DNA of 64,000 nt from Acanthornis magna (GCA_036785705.1 JAWUZG010000084.1:5143001-5207000), one strand, 5' to 3'; counted from the first letter of the stretch, positions 13,968-36,211 are shown. Notes: generated by a model not told the origin, from the letters alone. Made by a program: numbers and translations.

Positions 13968-16900
13968 GAGGGAACTCCAAGATTCTGGATTATGCAATAT
14001 AAATTACATGTAAAAATAGAAAGGGGGAAAAAAAAAAGGCAGTAGCCGCAATTGTGTGTGTGTGAATGAAGGGCACAAAGAATCTCTGCACCTTTTGAGA
14101 CGGCTGGAGGCACATGGGGATAAATTCAGGAGGGGGTGGGAGGAGACCACAGGCACAAGCCATTTCTGAACACTGATTACATGGGTAAATTGTTTGTTCC
14201 AGTGTATCACAAAGAGAAGGAGCATTATTTTTCATGCCACAGCTGTTTTGAATAAGAATGGGAATAAACTTAACTATCCTCCTCATGTTACTTACCACTA
14301 ATTATGGCATATATTTACATCTATAAAACAGTGAAATTTTGGGAGACATAATTTAATGCCCCTTTATTGTGTAGATTCCTTTATTTCCATCCCACATTTG
14401 AATTTCAAAAATGTTTAGGACTTCAAAGCATCTTTAAAAGCTTGCCCTAATTATAATATGCATTACTTTCTAAAACTCCTAGTTTGCATTGCAGATTCCT
14501 GCAAATAGAGGCATTCATTTTAAACATCAATTAATATCATCCACGCATCTTCAGATGAGTTTGGGTCTTTGTTTCAGAGTTGCAGTGAGCTCTGACTAAG
14601 CTTTCTTCAGTTAGAATAGTTCAAGGTACTGCAAACATTTAAAATTAAGCCAGTGGATCAGATCCGTAGAAAGACTGACAGGCCAACATTAATTTATATC
14701 AGTTGTTTTTTTCCTATGTCACCAATGAGAAAACATCCCTCTTCCTTTCAGGTATATTTGGTTCCCAAATCTGTGCCTGTAGCTGCAGAAATCAGAGTTC
14801 AGGTTGGCACAGAACATCTGGCAGTGTGAGAGACACAAAATCCCAGCCACGTTATTTCAAGGTGTGCTTACACAAGCATTAAGGATCCTAGTGGAGGCAG
14901 GACCCACTGCATGGTGCTGGAGGTTACATGGAAAAGTCATACGAAATTCGCCTCAAAATTTGCAGTTGGAGGTTGAGGCAAAACCAGAGAAAGAAATAAA
15001 GTTACAGCAGCCCAATTTAGTCTAGGAGGCCTAAGTGCATTGTTCAGAATTAGAGAATTTAAGAATACTAGTGAGCAATCAGCGATCAACACAAGTAGAA
15101 CTTTAACCAATAGAAGAAACCAGTACAGGCACCCTGTGTTGACTCAACTTTCAGACAGCCTAATTGGAACTTCAAAGAGCAGAAAACTTTGGGACTATTC
15201 CCAAGTCACAAAAACAGTTTAAATACAAACTAAGCAACAGGAACATTGGCCATACTCACATTAAAGTTAGATGGCATGAATCATACCTGGTTGTTTTACA
15301 TAGATTGGGCTTAGTGACACTGGTGAATAAGGTGAGAGAAGCAGGATTGTGCACCCAACCTCTTCCCAGAGAAAGGTTTCCTCTGCAGATATTCTCCATC
15401 CTTCCCCGAATTCTGCCTCAGTGTTCTAGGACAGCTTTTACATTGATTTAGGAACAATTATTTTTGTTTTAATTTTATAGCCCTCTAATCTCCAGTCTCA
15501 TATCCCTGTCACACAAACTTCCTGTGCCACATCATTAGGATGTTCCTTATTTACAACATATCAAGTAAAGCTCCCTCTATTATTGTAGAAATCTGTCTCT
15601 GTGGCAATTTCCCTGAACTCTACAGTTCCCAGTGACTACCTGGGATAAAGCAGAGGAACACTCACTGCATTCAAGGTGCAAGGCAAGGACCAGAGAATTG
15701 CACTGCAGGGCTGTAAGGTCGGTTGGTTGAGGTGGTGTAGAAGGAGAAGTCTCTTCCTTTTATACTTCCCGCACTGTTAAGTAGGAAGAGGCCCAGGAGT
15801 GTGACATCCAGATGTGTCACCAGGAGCAGGGCCAGAAGCTCATCCATTCCCAGCATCAGGTTGTGTTTCACATGAGATACAATCTGTATGAACCAATAAA
15901 GCTCTGCAAAGCAAAGCAAACTTTGCTTTGTACTCCAGACCCGTGCTGCCTTCCTAAGTCAACTCCACAATTGCCAAGTGTCTTCTTGCAAGATCTCAGA
16001 CCTTTCCCTCCCAGTTTTTTTTTTGTAATCAAACCTTATTACCGAAACCAGGACAACAGGGAGAACTGTGCTGCTGAGCAGCCTGAAGCAGAACTAAACG
16101 GGAAAGAGCCAGAGGAGTATTCCTTCCAGCTACCAGAGCTCAGCTGCTTTTTGCCTTAGTCATCCTCAGCACAAGTACTCATCTGTGATCTTCCTGTTTC
16201 CCATATTTCCATTCCACAGCAGATTTAATGTCTAAACAAAATACCCTTTGTGCTGCCTCCAGTGACACGCTGACTTCCCTTAAATCCATTTGCAGGATCA
16301 CCATCCCTTCTGGCATCAAATCCTCACCTTCACTTTCATGCTTCTACGTCCTGACACTCTCCTGCTTCCCTTCTCTGGTTTGCCTTGACTGCTTTCACTC
16401 AGACCCTGCTTTTCTTTCACTGATTCTCCTTAGAGTTCTTTCACACCTGTATTTACTTGGCCAACCAAAATTCACTTTCCTCTTTTACCCACCAAAACAA
16501 GGACTGCCACTGTCACCTAGGATGCAGTAGCTTACAGTGCTGAGCAAACGATTGATGACTACATGATAATAAAGGAGGAAGACAACAGAAAGGATGGGAA
16601 GGGGGAAATCATAAAATAAATGATGTGACAGAGTATCAGGACTCAGCAATAATCATTCATCATGAATGGAACCTGGAAGAAGGTGAATTTTTAGAGTAGG
16701 AGGAGGTAGCAGATGATGAGAAAGTAGATACTTATTCAGAACTGGATACTTAATTCAAGCAAAATTAATCTATTTCCATATGAATAAACTTAAGGTTACT
16801 AATAGGATCAAAACCATTGTCAGCCACCTGTGCCATCTTTACCCTGGTGATAATATGACTCTTTAAAACAGTTTTTAACACTCCCCATAAAAATGGAAAC

Positions 16901-17605
16901 AGCATCCTCTTTTTTCTGAAGAAATGTTCTATTGGAGTGAAAGAAAAAAACGACAGTGAGCTGACAGTTAAGGATCTAATTCTCATGACTAATTAGACAT
17001 ATATCTTCTGTTTTTCCTATACATATTCCTAGATATATATATAGGACTGGGGGGGTACTGATGTGAAATTTTTTCCTAGAAGACTACTCAGTGTGACTCT
17101 TGCTGCACTCAAACACTACCCCAGGCACCTTCTCTCTGCCTCACTCACTTGATGAGAGAGAAAATCCAGTGGCCTATTTTAAGATCATGGCTCAGGAAAC
17201 TGTTCTCACATTTTTAATGTATAACTCAGAAGGATGTTAGCACTGTATGTTTTTTAATCTCTAAGTTAATACAGCACAGAATTGCATTAAAAGGCCGTTA
17301 TGTTGGAAGGCACGGTGAGGTTAGGAAATGTTGGATTGAAGTTGCCTGCACATCCTGACTGCTGAACTGTATCATGTCACAGTCTTCAACTAAACAACTG
17401 CACACTCACTCTCTGAGCATCCACACAACAGATCTTTGCCTTTGTTGTTCACTGTGGCCCAGTCCCTGTTTCCTGAACACGACTCAAAACCCATGCTGAA
17501 CACAGAATGATACATTTTATAGAGGGTTTTTTCATGGCATCACTTTGAGACTTTATAGATAGCCATGAGTCTGATTTGTCAGTGACCACCTGAGGTGAAC
17601 AGGAG

Positions 17606-17725
17606 GTATCACCCCCACGTTACAGATGTGGGACTGAGACAGGAGTGTCCAAGGTGAGCACTGCTTGGAGGAGACAAAGCAGAGAAGGCTGGCACCTGAA
17701 TTTTCAAAGTCAGGAGTACAACACA
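17606..17725 (+). repeat. MIR-like SINE fragment (tentative)
   Basis: CACCCCCACGTTACAGATGT, GGGACTGAGACAGG and GTCCAAGGT match the order of the classic MIR core (TTTTACAGATG, AACTGAGGC, CAAGGTCAC). The rest is too diverged to be sure. Confidence 0.4.
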
Positions 17726-18693
17726 GACCTTAATGATCCAAAGAAGGTTTCTACTGGCTTTAGGTATATCTCTGAGCATTCAGCATGCCTGAAAATCAAT
17801 TTCCACATGGAGAAAAAGCAGAACATACAATATATCAATTACCATATCACAAATCTCTGCTGCGTCCACGTCTAGTATAAAGTCTGAGGCTTATCATTCT
17901 CTGTGGAAAATGAGAACAGGCATGTGAGGTGACATTCATTTTTGCCATTTGGCTTTGCAAATATTTATTATGCAGAGAGGATTGGTGAGATGATGGTCCT
18001 CAAAGCCAAAGTTTCACAATGAAATGTATTTAGTGGTCACAGACCCTTAACTCCAAGCTCTGCTCCTCTGCAGCCAGAATTCTTCTGCTGTTAGCTTTGT
18101 CCTGTTCCCATCTCTCACATACCTTTTTTGCTGCACTTCATCCCTGTGTTTCTCTGCATGCTCCTTATCCCTCTTCCCATTGCCTCGCTCTTTTTGAGCT
18201 ACATTCTTCCCTGCCTGTTCTAGGCCACTGGTGCCCACTGTGTTGCAGCTCCTACCCCTCCGCTGTCACGTCTTTCTGGCCTCTTTGCTCAGCCAGCCCT
18301 CAAATACTGAAATACAACTCCCAGCCCCAGTTTTAAGCCCCATGAATTTCTCAGTGGGATTCCTCTGCAGTCCAGCACAGCTCCTGCTCAGTGGTTTAGC
18401 CCTTCTACGCCCAGGTCTGAGAAAAAAGAATCTCCCTCATTCCAGTTTCCACTTCTAAATCTGGTGCCATCTATCTTCGAAAGATTTGAAGTCTGTGGAA
18501 TTTACAAGGTGCAGAGTATTTCAAGTCCCATAGATAAATACCAGGAAATCTGATCATAAGCAATGGTTCCAGATCAACCTTCTCTAGTTTCAGCCTCAAC
18601 CTGTCCACCCTGTAATTAAACCCCGAATATGCCCCTTTTACTGAGGATTTAAAAGACAAATTTAAAATGCTTAGATGATAAGTGCTGCTATGA

Positions 18694-18783
18694 AAAGCAG
18701 CACAAAAAACCAACAACAACAACAAAAAAAAACCAAAACCAAAACCAACCAACCAAAAAAAAAACCAACCCCAAAAAACCCCA
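18694..18783. repeat. A/C-rich low-complexity tract
   Basis: Runs of CAACAA, CCAAAA and CCAACC with long A stretches. It is a T/G-rich tract in the TEAD1 transcript. Confidence 0.8.
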
Positions 18784-18879
18784 ATAAATTTGTGAAATTT
18801 GTGAGTATAAAAAGCTTTAGTATAAGGACGAGGTTCAGCTTGCAGATTTGCTGATACTTTTGGGTGAACCTTTTAGGAG

Positions 18880-18962
18880 ATCTGTGGTGGACTTGGCCAA
18901 TGGTTGGACTCAATGATCTTAGAGGCCTTTTCCAACCGAAATGACTTTGTTATTTTATGATT
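18880..18962 (+). mobile_element. CR1 LINE 3' end
   Basis: TTGGACTCAATGATCTTAGA, then GGCCTTTTCCAACCGAAATGA and a degenerate ATTTTATGATTAT tail, is the diagnostic 3' terminus of avian CR1. It is severely 5' truncated. Confidence 0.85.
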
Positions 18963-19160
18963 ATATCGCTAACATGAGATTTTGTAAATACAATGAGAAA
19001 AACTTGAGGTATTAGTGAAACTTATCACAAGTAGATCAATACGCAGCATCCCAGCCCTCCATTCTAATTATTTTTTCACCCTTGCTCTGATATGATACGT
19101 TTTGGAGTAGAGTCCTATGGCTGACTAACAAAAAGGCAAGGAGAAAGCAGATGTGCTTTA

Positions 19161-29375
<10,215 letters not shown>

Positions 29376-29682
29376 TTAAATATAATTGGGAATTATGCAT
29401 GTAGCCCTTGGATATTTGTATTAATTTTAGCAAGTAATTAATTCAGGATGAGTTAAAATTGGAAAAACTCAAACCAATATGTAGAAAAAGAGTTCCCAAC
29501 CCCGCAATCTAATAATGGTGGAAAGGAAGGATCTATTACTTTGTTTCCTTGGGGCTGTAGCTCACTGTAGAATTTTTGTATAAATTATATACTAGATTAC
29601 AGAGATTGATAGAGGCTTCAGCTAGACCTGTAGCTGCACCATTCCTTGGAAACTGGCATCAAGACTCACAGGAGATATTACT

Positions 29683-29916
29683 GCCTTGGGAGTCAAGAGA
29701 ACTAGCCTCCATTTCTGGCTCCTAATGTGCCACAAGTTACAAGTAAATCACCTCTCTTTTTACCTATTTCTTCTGCCACTCTCAATTCCCCTCTCCTATT
29801 TAGAGTACAAGGTTTCCAAGGCAGGGACTGTCTCTTACTATGTATTTGCACATTGGGTCTTGACTTCTTTTGGAGCTTTTAGGCATCATTATGCTACAGC
29901 TAATAATAAATAATTA
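29683..29916 (+). mobile_element. Ancient amniote MIR/CORE-type SINE
   Basis: It opens with TTGGGAGTCAAGAGAACTAG and a degenerate TTTCTGGCTC, and has CACAAGTTACAAGTAAATCA, then CACCTCTCT. It ends with GGCAGGGACTGTCTCTTACT, TTTTAGGCATC and an AATAATAAATAAT tail. This order is that of the MIR-related SINE shared by birds, turtles and crocodilians (MIR1_Amn type). The copy is nearly full length but diverged. Confidence 0.7.
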
Positions 29917-30313
29917 CTGTAGAGAGCTGAATCATACCCTAAAAAGAAAAAAAAAACGGTTTTAACTTGATAATAAAGAGAGAATGACATGATCTAGATA
30001 GAGAAGGGATTTTAACCACTCTCTCTAATTCACCTCAAGAGAAGGAATAAATGCTGGTCCTCATTGTAGAAAATTAGATGAGAAGGAAAGAAAACTGCAA
30101 AGGAAGAGGGAAAGGCAGCAGCTCAAAGGCACAGCTCATCTTGGGAGAAACACAGGCACAAGGAAGGCAGGGGAGAGGCACCAAAGGTAAGAGAACAAAG
30201 ATAGTCCTGAACTAGGCTGAGAAGCAGGGAGAGGTCACAGGCAGCGTGTGTCCATATCCCACAAAGGAAGTGTTGTTCCTGACTCCAAACTCCAAATTTA
30301 GGCAATGAAGGTG

Positions 30314-30346
30314 TTGCACCAGCAATGAAGGCAATTGCTGGTGCAA
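30314..30346. repeat. Perfect 13-bp inverted repeat with 7-nt loop
   Basis: The arms TTGCACCAGCAAT (30314-30326) and ATTGCTGGTGCAA (30334-30346) are exact reverse complements with a 7-nt spacer. The sequence GCAATGAAGG also occurs twice (30302 and 30323), 21 nt apart, so the hairpin overlaps a short direct repeat. Confidence 0.9.
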
Positions 30347-31283
30347 AACAGGGAATTACAAATGTCCCGGGTTAGACTTGAACAGGAATTCTAATGAAGC
30401 AAAAACTCATGCATGAGTTTTGACTGATTTAGAAATACTAATAATGCTATTCTAAAAGAGAGAAAACATGGAAGAATAAAAGATGCTGATAGAAAATACC
30501 TGTCTTAGAAAATAATGTTATAAATCAGGGATGTCAAGGAAATAATAATGAATGCAGAAAAATAGCTTTAGTTTAAAGCATTAAAAAGCAGCAAGTTAGA
30601 AAACCATAAAGAGCTGGGTAAGAGTCAAAAACTTGCAGCACAGAGTCAGAAGCACTGGTGTCATTTGATGTAACATGAGAAATCGTGCAAAGACATAATG
30701 ATCTTTCCTGAAATTAGGCATGGAAGGAACCTGAGAAAAGGAGCAGAGAAGTAGCCATGGGAAGGGCTTGATCCATTTGAGCAATGGAAGTCAGAACAAA
30801 CATTAGGTACTTAGCAAAGTAGTACCAGGCAAAGCAGGACCTTCAGGAGGGGACAAGCTATAAACAAGCTGATACATAGAGAAGTTTTATACTTAAGGCT
30901 GAACATATATGATTTTGAAACGGGCTTTAGGCTCAGTTTAAAATAAATTAAGGTGTATTCTTTTTACATAGCAATTATAAAAGAAACATGCACTGTATTA
31001 CTAATTTTTACAGTAATTCCTACAATATGGAATGCTGACTGGAAATCACACATCACAACTCCTTCCTACCTAAGTATTAGTGCTTCCTACCTAAAAAAAA
31101 CCCCAAACCCAATGATTTTCCCCTAACATGTAATCAGATAATAGGACACTGGGATTGGTGTTTGCTTTGGCTAGAGGGAACATAAGATCTGGAGCAGTAG
31201 CTCTGCCCATGTCAGAAGTTAACACATCACATCCAGTACAAAACTCAAGTATTTTGAAGGGAGGGGATAAATGGGAGAATTAC

Positions 31284-31345
31284 CTGAAATGGGAGCTGTG
31301 ACTGATGGCTGTATAGGATAGGCCTGCTGAACGAATGGCTTTACG
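31284..31345 (-). CDS. TEAD1: TEAD1 coding exon, proline-rich linker (62 nt)
   Basis: This exon supplies the last base of an aspartate codon, then VKPFVQQAYPIQPSVTAPIS, then the first base of a glycine codon. The acceptor is TTATTCCAG and the donor is GTAATT. It lies in the flexible linker between the DNA-binding and YAP-binding domains. SVTAPIS differs from human AVTAPIP as I recall it. The exon cannot be skipped alone without a frameshift. Confidence 0.95.
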
Positions 31346-31875
31346 CTGGAATAAAGAGGGACACAAAAATCATACACCATGCCATTCACAGGAAATTCCA
31401 TTAGACTCACACAGTATAGGAAAATAAGTGGCTAATGACCTTTACCCACAAACATATCTCCTCCTTGCAGAGCATATTTAACAGACAGGCAGCACAGAGG
31501 GAATAGAGGGGATGAGAATTACACCCAGCATCCTAAAGCCGGGAGGGATCTCATTGGTGCTGTGTCACGCACAGGAAACCCAACCCGCTGCTGCAAGGGT
31601 CGCATCAGCCAGGGATGGGCACTGCTGGCACTCCCGAGAAACCCACAGGACACTGAGGAGGTGCGCATCAGGTATTCAGCCTCAGTTTTGGTGTCTGGTA
31701 TCCCTTAGAACTTTTTGAACGTGAGTTCACATCACTATAAAGATTCTTTCTTTCCCTAAAACTATCTTTACCTCCTTTTTGGAAAAACTTGCAAGTTCTT
31801 GCTTCCCTGACATCCCAGAGTGCACAAACCAGCCTCACACTGCCTATAGAAACATATCTGAATTTTCAGACTTAC
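31346..31875 (-). other. TEAD1: TEAD1 intron (530 nt)
   Basis: An intron with donor GTAAGT and acceptor TTCCAG. Nothing else is recognised. Confidence 0.88.
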
Positions 31876-31922
31876 TCTTGTGAGGATCCAGGCTGCCCCG
31901 TTTGAATCATGCCCGGCCAAAA
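31876..31922 (-). CDS. TEAD1: TEAD1 coding exon, proline-rich linker (47 nt)
   Basis: This short exon encodes FWPGMIQTGQPGSSQ plus two bases (GA) of the aspartate completed by the next exon. The acceptor is CCTTTTTTCAG and the donor is GTAAGT. It begins in phase 0 and ends in phase 2, so skipping it would shift the frame. The sequence matches TEAD1 exactly as far as I can tell. Confidence 0.95.
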
Positions 31923-32109
31923 CTGAAAAAGGAAAAACAAACAGGCCCACAGTTGTTCTCTTTGTTGAAAGACTTTGGGTATTTTTGAACAAGCATTACT
32001 CCTTTTGCAAACACAAGTCAAAGCGTTAATTCATTCATTCCGCCTTAGTTTTCTACTGAACATTGTTAGAGAATATAGGGATTTTTTTGGGACTTGGCTA
32101 ATGACTTAC
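31923..32109 (-). other. TEAD1: TEAD1 intron (187 nt)
   Basis: A short intron with a GTAAGT donor and a TTTTTTCAG acceptor. Confidence 0.9.
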
Positions 32110-32244
32110 CCCAGGTGCCCCAGGAAATGTAGGACGGGGAATTCCTGGCAGACCCAGCTTGTTGTGAATAGCAGTAGCTGAGACTATCTGAGCTGATGAC
32201 ATTGCTGCCATGTGCTGGAGTGCTTTGTCCTTGGCTGTCTGATC
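32110..32244 (-). CDS. TEAD1: TEAD1 coding exon following the TEA domain (135 nt)
   Basis: This exon encodes 45 residues starting DQTAKDKALQHMAAMSSAQI and ending RPTFPGAPG, equivalent to human residues 111-155, both ends in phase 0. The donor is GTAAGT. The acceptor is unusual: the intron ends ATGTTAAAG with almost no pyrimidine tract. The DQTAKDKALQ start separates TEAD1 from its paralogues. The residue before the acceptor is either the lysine of HSKLK, the lysine of the alternative exon, or the methionine of the VTSM microexon. Confidence 0.96.
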
Positions 32245-33432
32245 CTTTAACATGACAATTACATGGAGTCTTAAAACATTTGGCACAACAAATGATGTTA
32301 AATAACTGCAGCTACAAGCACATAACTAAAAACTTAAAAAGCCACACAGAAAATGCAAAAATAGCAAAACCATGCAGGGGGAAAAAATACAGCACGGAGG
32401 CTAACACTCAAACTATCTCAAGGCAAAACCTCCTCTCAGACATGCATGGTAGACCTGAATTCTCACAGTCTGCTCTGCCAACAAGCAGGAAGCTCTGGGA
32501 GGGCAAACTACTGCCCACTTGTTTATCTGGGCAAATTCTGCTGATTTTAAATCAGGCTGGACTAAACAGGGCGCACTGCTGAGGCTCAGCTCTGCCTGCA
32601 GGACAGGGAGCACTGAGATTTGAGCTCTATCATTTCCATCTAAGAGAAGTTTGCCTTTCGTATTGCACTGTAAAATGAGAACACAGAACTGCGGCTGACT
32701 CGCAAACAAGGACAGAGTTTTTTTCATGCTTATGGGCTTAGAGACATGTTGGATTCAGCTTCACAACAAGCATTTTGAAAGTTAGGTCACAAAAGTGTTT
32801 TCAATTGTGGCATTTTACTGGCTTACAGTGTTCCCAAAGAAAGCTATCAGCCATAAAATTCCTGCTGTTTTCAAGCACACAGGAACGAGTTTAGGAAAAG
32901 GTGGGGTGTTATCGGTTACTTGTATTAGAGCAGCGCTTGGAGTCCCAGTCACTGCCAGTCAGGTACGGTCACAGGACAGAAAGGGAAAGCCTCTCAGTGC
33001 AGCAGAGTTAACCAGGGGGATGTCTCAGGTCAAGGAAAATGAGTAAACAACAGTGCTACACTCTGGTAAAGCAGGGTTCCTCATCCAGAAGTACTGTATT
33101 AATAACTACTAATATTTAGGTATGCCACTTAGAATGAAGGAACACAAGCAGTATTAGGCAAGGATGTTTTGTTTTGGTTTTTTTTCTCGTTTTATTTTAC
33201 AAGCAAAGTAGCAAGCATGCTGGCAAGAGATGCATGCTCTTATGTATGACATATGACTTTGCACATATGCTCCCTCTAAAGCTTGTATGTGGTAGTACTA
33301 TAGGTGAGCAGTTTCTTTCTTTGAATAGCTCCTTTAGAAACAGCACAGGCTGAAAGTACAGGGAAAGCTAGCCAAAAAATTCTGCCAAGCACAGCTAAGG
33401 TACATAATACTTGGTTTAGTCAAAATACTTAC
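32245..33432 (-). other. TEAD1: TEAD1 intron downstream of the microexon (1.2 kb)
   Basis: It has a strong GTAAGT donor and a weak TTAAAG acceptor. On the transcript, GCATG pentamers occur at 33233-33237 and 33216-33220, about 200 nt past the microexon. This is the usual position for RBFOX sites that promote inclusion. Confidence 0.8.
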
Positions 33433-33444
33433 CATGCTTGTTAC
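33433..33444 (-). CDS. TEAD1: TEAD1 12-nt microexon (Val-Thr-Ser-Met)
   Basis: Twelve bases, GTAACAAGCATG, lie between an acceptor ending TTGTTGTTGTATCCAG and a full-consensus donor GTAAGTAT. Inserted between the 63-nt exon ending HSKLK and the exon starting DQTAKD, they keep the frame and add VTSM. I recall VTSM-containing TEAD1 isoforms in vertebrate transcript records but cannot check this here. The insert lies just after the DNA-binding domain. It would be missed by ordinary gene finders because of its size. Confidence 0.82.
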
Positions 33445-33686
33445 CTGGATACAACAACAAACAGTTTATTAAAATGCTTGTGTAGAATAGCAGACTCTTA
33501 GCAAAATATGAACAAAATAGTAAGAGACAAAGGAAGAGCAGTTTGCTCAACATTAAATATCAGCTTTAAACAAATGCATTATTTTCACCCAGGGACTGAT
33601 TCATTAAAAGGGGAAAAAAAGGATTAAAAATAAAAGAAAAAACCAACAAAACCCTGGGGAGAAATAACCCCAGCTCCCTGTGTGAA

Positions 33687-33796
33687 AGCTGTGGATACTG
33701 AATGAGAGGGATTGTTGCTGAGTGTGTTTCCCTGACATGATAGCTGTGGATACTGAATGAGAGGGATTGCTGCTGAGTGTGTTTCCTTGCTGAGCT
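33687..33796. repeat. 55-bp tandem repeat, about 2 copies
   Basis: AGCTGTGGATACTGAATGAG starts at 33687 and again at 33742. The copies match over about 45 bases with one visible mismatch (ATTGTTGCTG versus ATTGCTGCTG), then diverge after GTGTGTTTCC. Confidence 0.88.
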
Positions 33797-36113
33797 GTGC
33801 AAGGAGCCTCTGTGGGACACAGCCTGGAGAGCAGCAGGTGGAGCAGGGCAGGAGCTGCGCCCGCATCATTCCCTCTGCACCTCACAGGATGTGAGCCCAA
33901 AGGACAGCCCTCTGCTCGGCTGCCTGAGCACCCCTGGGCTCGTCTGTGCTGCCTCTGCCCCATCTGAGCCTTGGGACTGCCTCCCCACAGCTGAGTGCTT
34001 CTGCAGAGCAGCTCCTCTGCTGAGGGGACACACACCCATCAGTGTGGGGACGAAGCTCGGCCATTTCTCCAACTCGTAGCTTTCGATATAACCACAACTA
34101 GCTCTCTGGTTAAGAGCTGGAAGTCAGCCCCTGGCTCTCACCCTGCCTAACCCAGAGTGGGAGGGTGTGCACAGCAGGTTTGTGCATGGCATGTTTTACT
34201 GGTGCCTTTGGATGTCTGCAGACCACCTGGCTAAAAAAATGTTTTGCTGGGTGCTAGGAAGCAGCAGTATCCTGAGATTCATGCAGCTCTCCAGACCCCT
34301 CTACACTCCTGCACAGTAAGAAGGACCCTCTGTCATGGAAGCATGAAAGTGAGTTGTCCTTAAGTAATATGGAGATCTAGCCCCACAAAATTTCTGTTTC
34401 ACCCTTTTTTTTGTAAGGGGAGCTGTCTTGGAAATGCCAAACCATGCAAGTCTCACACATAGCCTGCTGAATCATAAGGAAAACCAGCATTCAGGGGATC
34501 CATATCCTGTGTGTGAAAAAAGTGATCTAAGAGGTATGTGCCTCTGGGTCCTAGTAACCTCCAAAACTTCATGAGTGCTGCTTTTGTGACCACCTTGTTT
34601 TCCTCCAGAGGTGCTGGGGCACTACAGGCTCCTCTCCTGCACTGTCTCCTGCCTGCCACAGCCATGCCGGTGCCTGTGCCCCTGCCAAGTTCCCAAACTC
34701 ACACTCTTCTGCTGCAATAACAGTGGATCCACTATTAGATGGATCCAAAGTAAAGGAGAAGCTAAAAGTAAGAGCTTTGTTAGGGCTATTGAAGTCCATT
34801 CCTGGGAGTTGCATGAGCCTGAGGTAGATTATATGTCTATGAAATTGTTCATCGTGCCTTGCTTTACCCATCTAAAGTCTCTGGCTCATTCCCTGCTACT
34901 GTCAGTGCAGCTACAGGAGAAGATGTATTTATTTCTGCCTTTTGAGACATTGAAACCAACTAAAGAGCATTACTTTCTGTAATGTTATTGCTACCCAAGG
35001 ACTGGAGTAGGAGCCTGGACACCCAACACGGCAAATCCCACCCTAACAGATGAACTAGGTTTCAAAAAATTTTTGAAGATTTACACTTCCTTCAGGATCT
35101 TCTATGGAGCTCCTAGTCACTGTTACAGTGACTCTGATGATCCTGAATTTTAGGAATAGTGACAGGGAGTTTTGGAGAGAGCAAACATCTTTTCTTTCAC
35201 AACATGAAATGGGATGTGCCTTCCTTCTTGCCAATCACTGCTTTTCACCCTAGAATGAGCTGTTTTGTGGTGGCCATTCATCTCATCCTCTTTGATTACA
35301 TTTTCAGGAGGATGGAGAGAAAGGTAAAAACCTTTAGAATGACAGCTCAGAAATGCAGTCCTTGCAATAGGGCTAGCCTCGAGGTGCTTCAACAACTCCT
35401 GCAGAGTTTCCCACTGCTGACAAATCTGATCTGGGACATCAACACACTCAGGCCAACACACTCCAATGGGAAGTTTTGCCTTTTGTAGGCTTAGGAATCT
35501 TCTCACAGTTGGAAGATTAGGTTTTTTCAAAGTAACTGTAACTTTAGATTCAAACATGAAAGAAATCAAATTCAAATACAAACATAAATACATAAGAAAT
35601 CCTGACTTCCATTGGCAAAAGAGCACCTTCAGCTTCAGGTATTTTTTTGAGAGTTGCTTGTGCTTGTATAATCAGACAGACTTCATGGTCTTCAAAAATA
35701 AATGGGATAACCACATTTTAAAGCTGTTTATTTGGATTGAAATATTAGCTTGTCTGCCACTTAAAACCAAGTATATGTTGGGGTTTTTTCTGTTGTAATA
35801 TAGAGTACTCATAACCAGGAGGGAATGAGTCTCTACCTATCACTGCAAGGCAGCCACTTCTGGGATGAAACTTGGTAACTGATTAATAACACACAATGGT
35901 ATTACATCAGAGTTTAGGCAGCAAGAGAAGTAATATATCCAATTAAAATGGCAGGGGTAATTTAAACAGGCAGATTACAGTAATTACCCAGGTTGGAATT
36001 TGGCCAGGACAAATGGGTTAACACCCCTACTCTAAAACAGGAACGTTGTGGGATTTTTAATGACTGCAAATAGTTAAGATTTTGATTTCCTATCTTGTCC
36101 AAGACAGAAAGGG

Positions 36114-36211
36114 TTTGGTTTTGCTCTCACTTGTGCTGCTTTGTAAAGCTGGAATAATTTCTTTCAGGTCAATGTGGTTTACACCAATGCAGCAAAATAA
36201 AAGTTTGGCCC
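36114..36211 (-). repeat. Ancient amniote palindromic interspersed repeat (tentative)
   Basis: On the minus strand it starts GGGCCAAACTTTTATTTTGC, contains TTGGTGTAAACC and GAAATTATTCCAGCTTTACA, and ends AAGTGAGAGCAAAAC. That is the layout of an old repeat abundant in turtles and birds with GGCCAAAT-type ends and a GTGTAA core. The family name is uncertain. Confidence 0.45.

Noticed and set aside
15900..15926. Short hairpin CAAAGCAAAG / CTTTGCTTTG
   Set aside because: A 10-bp stem of simple repeated CAAAG units. Low complexity explains it better than a structured RNA.
33604..34035. 143-residue minus-strand frame with repeated HTQQQSLSFSIHS-like text
   Set aside because: The repeated peptide is produced by the 55-bp tandem DNA repeat; there is no family resemblance or splice support.
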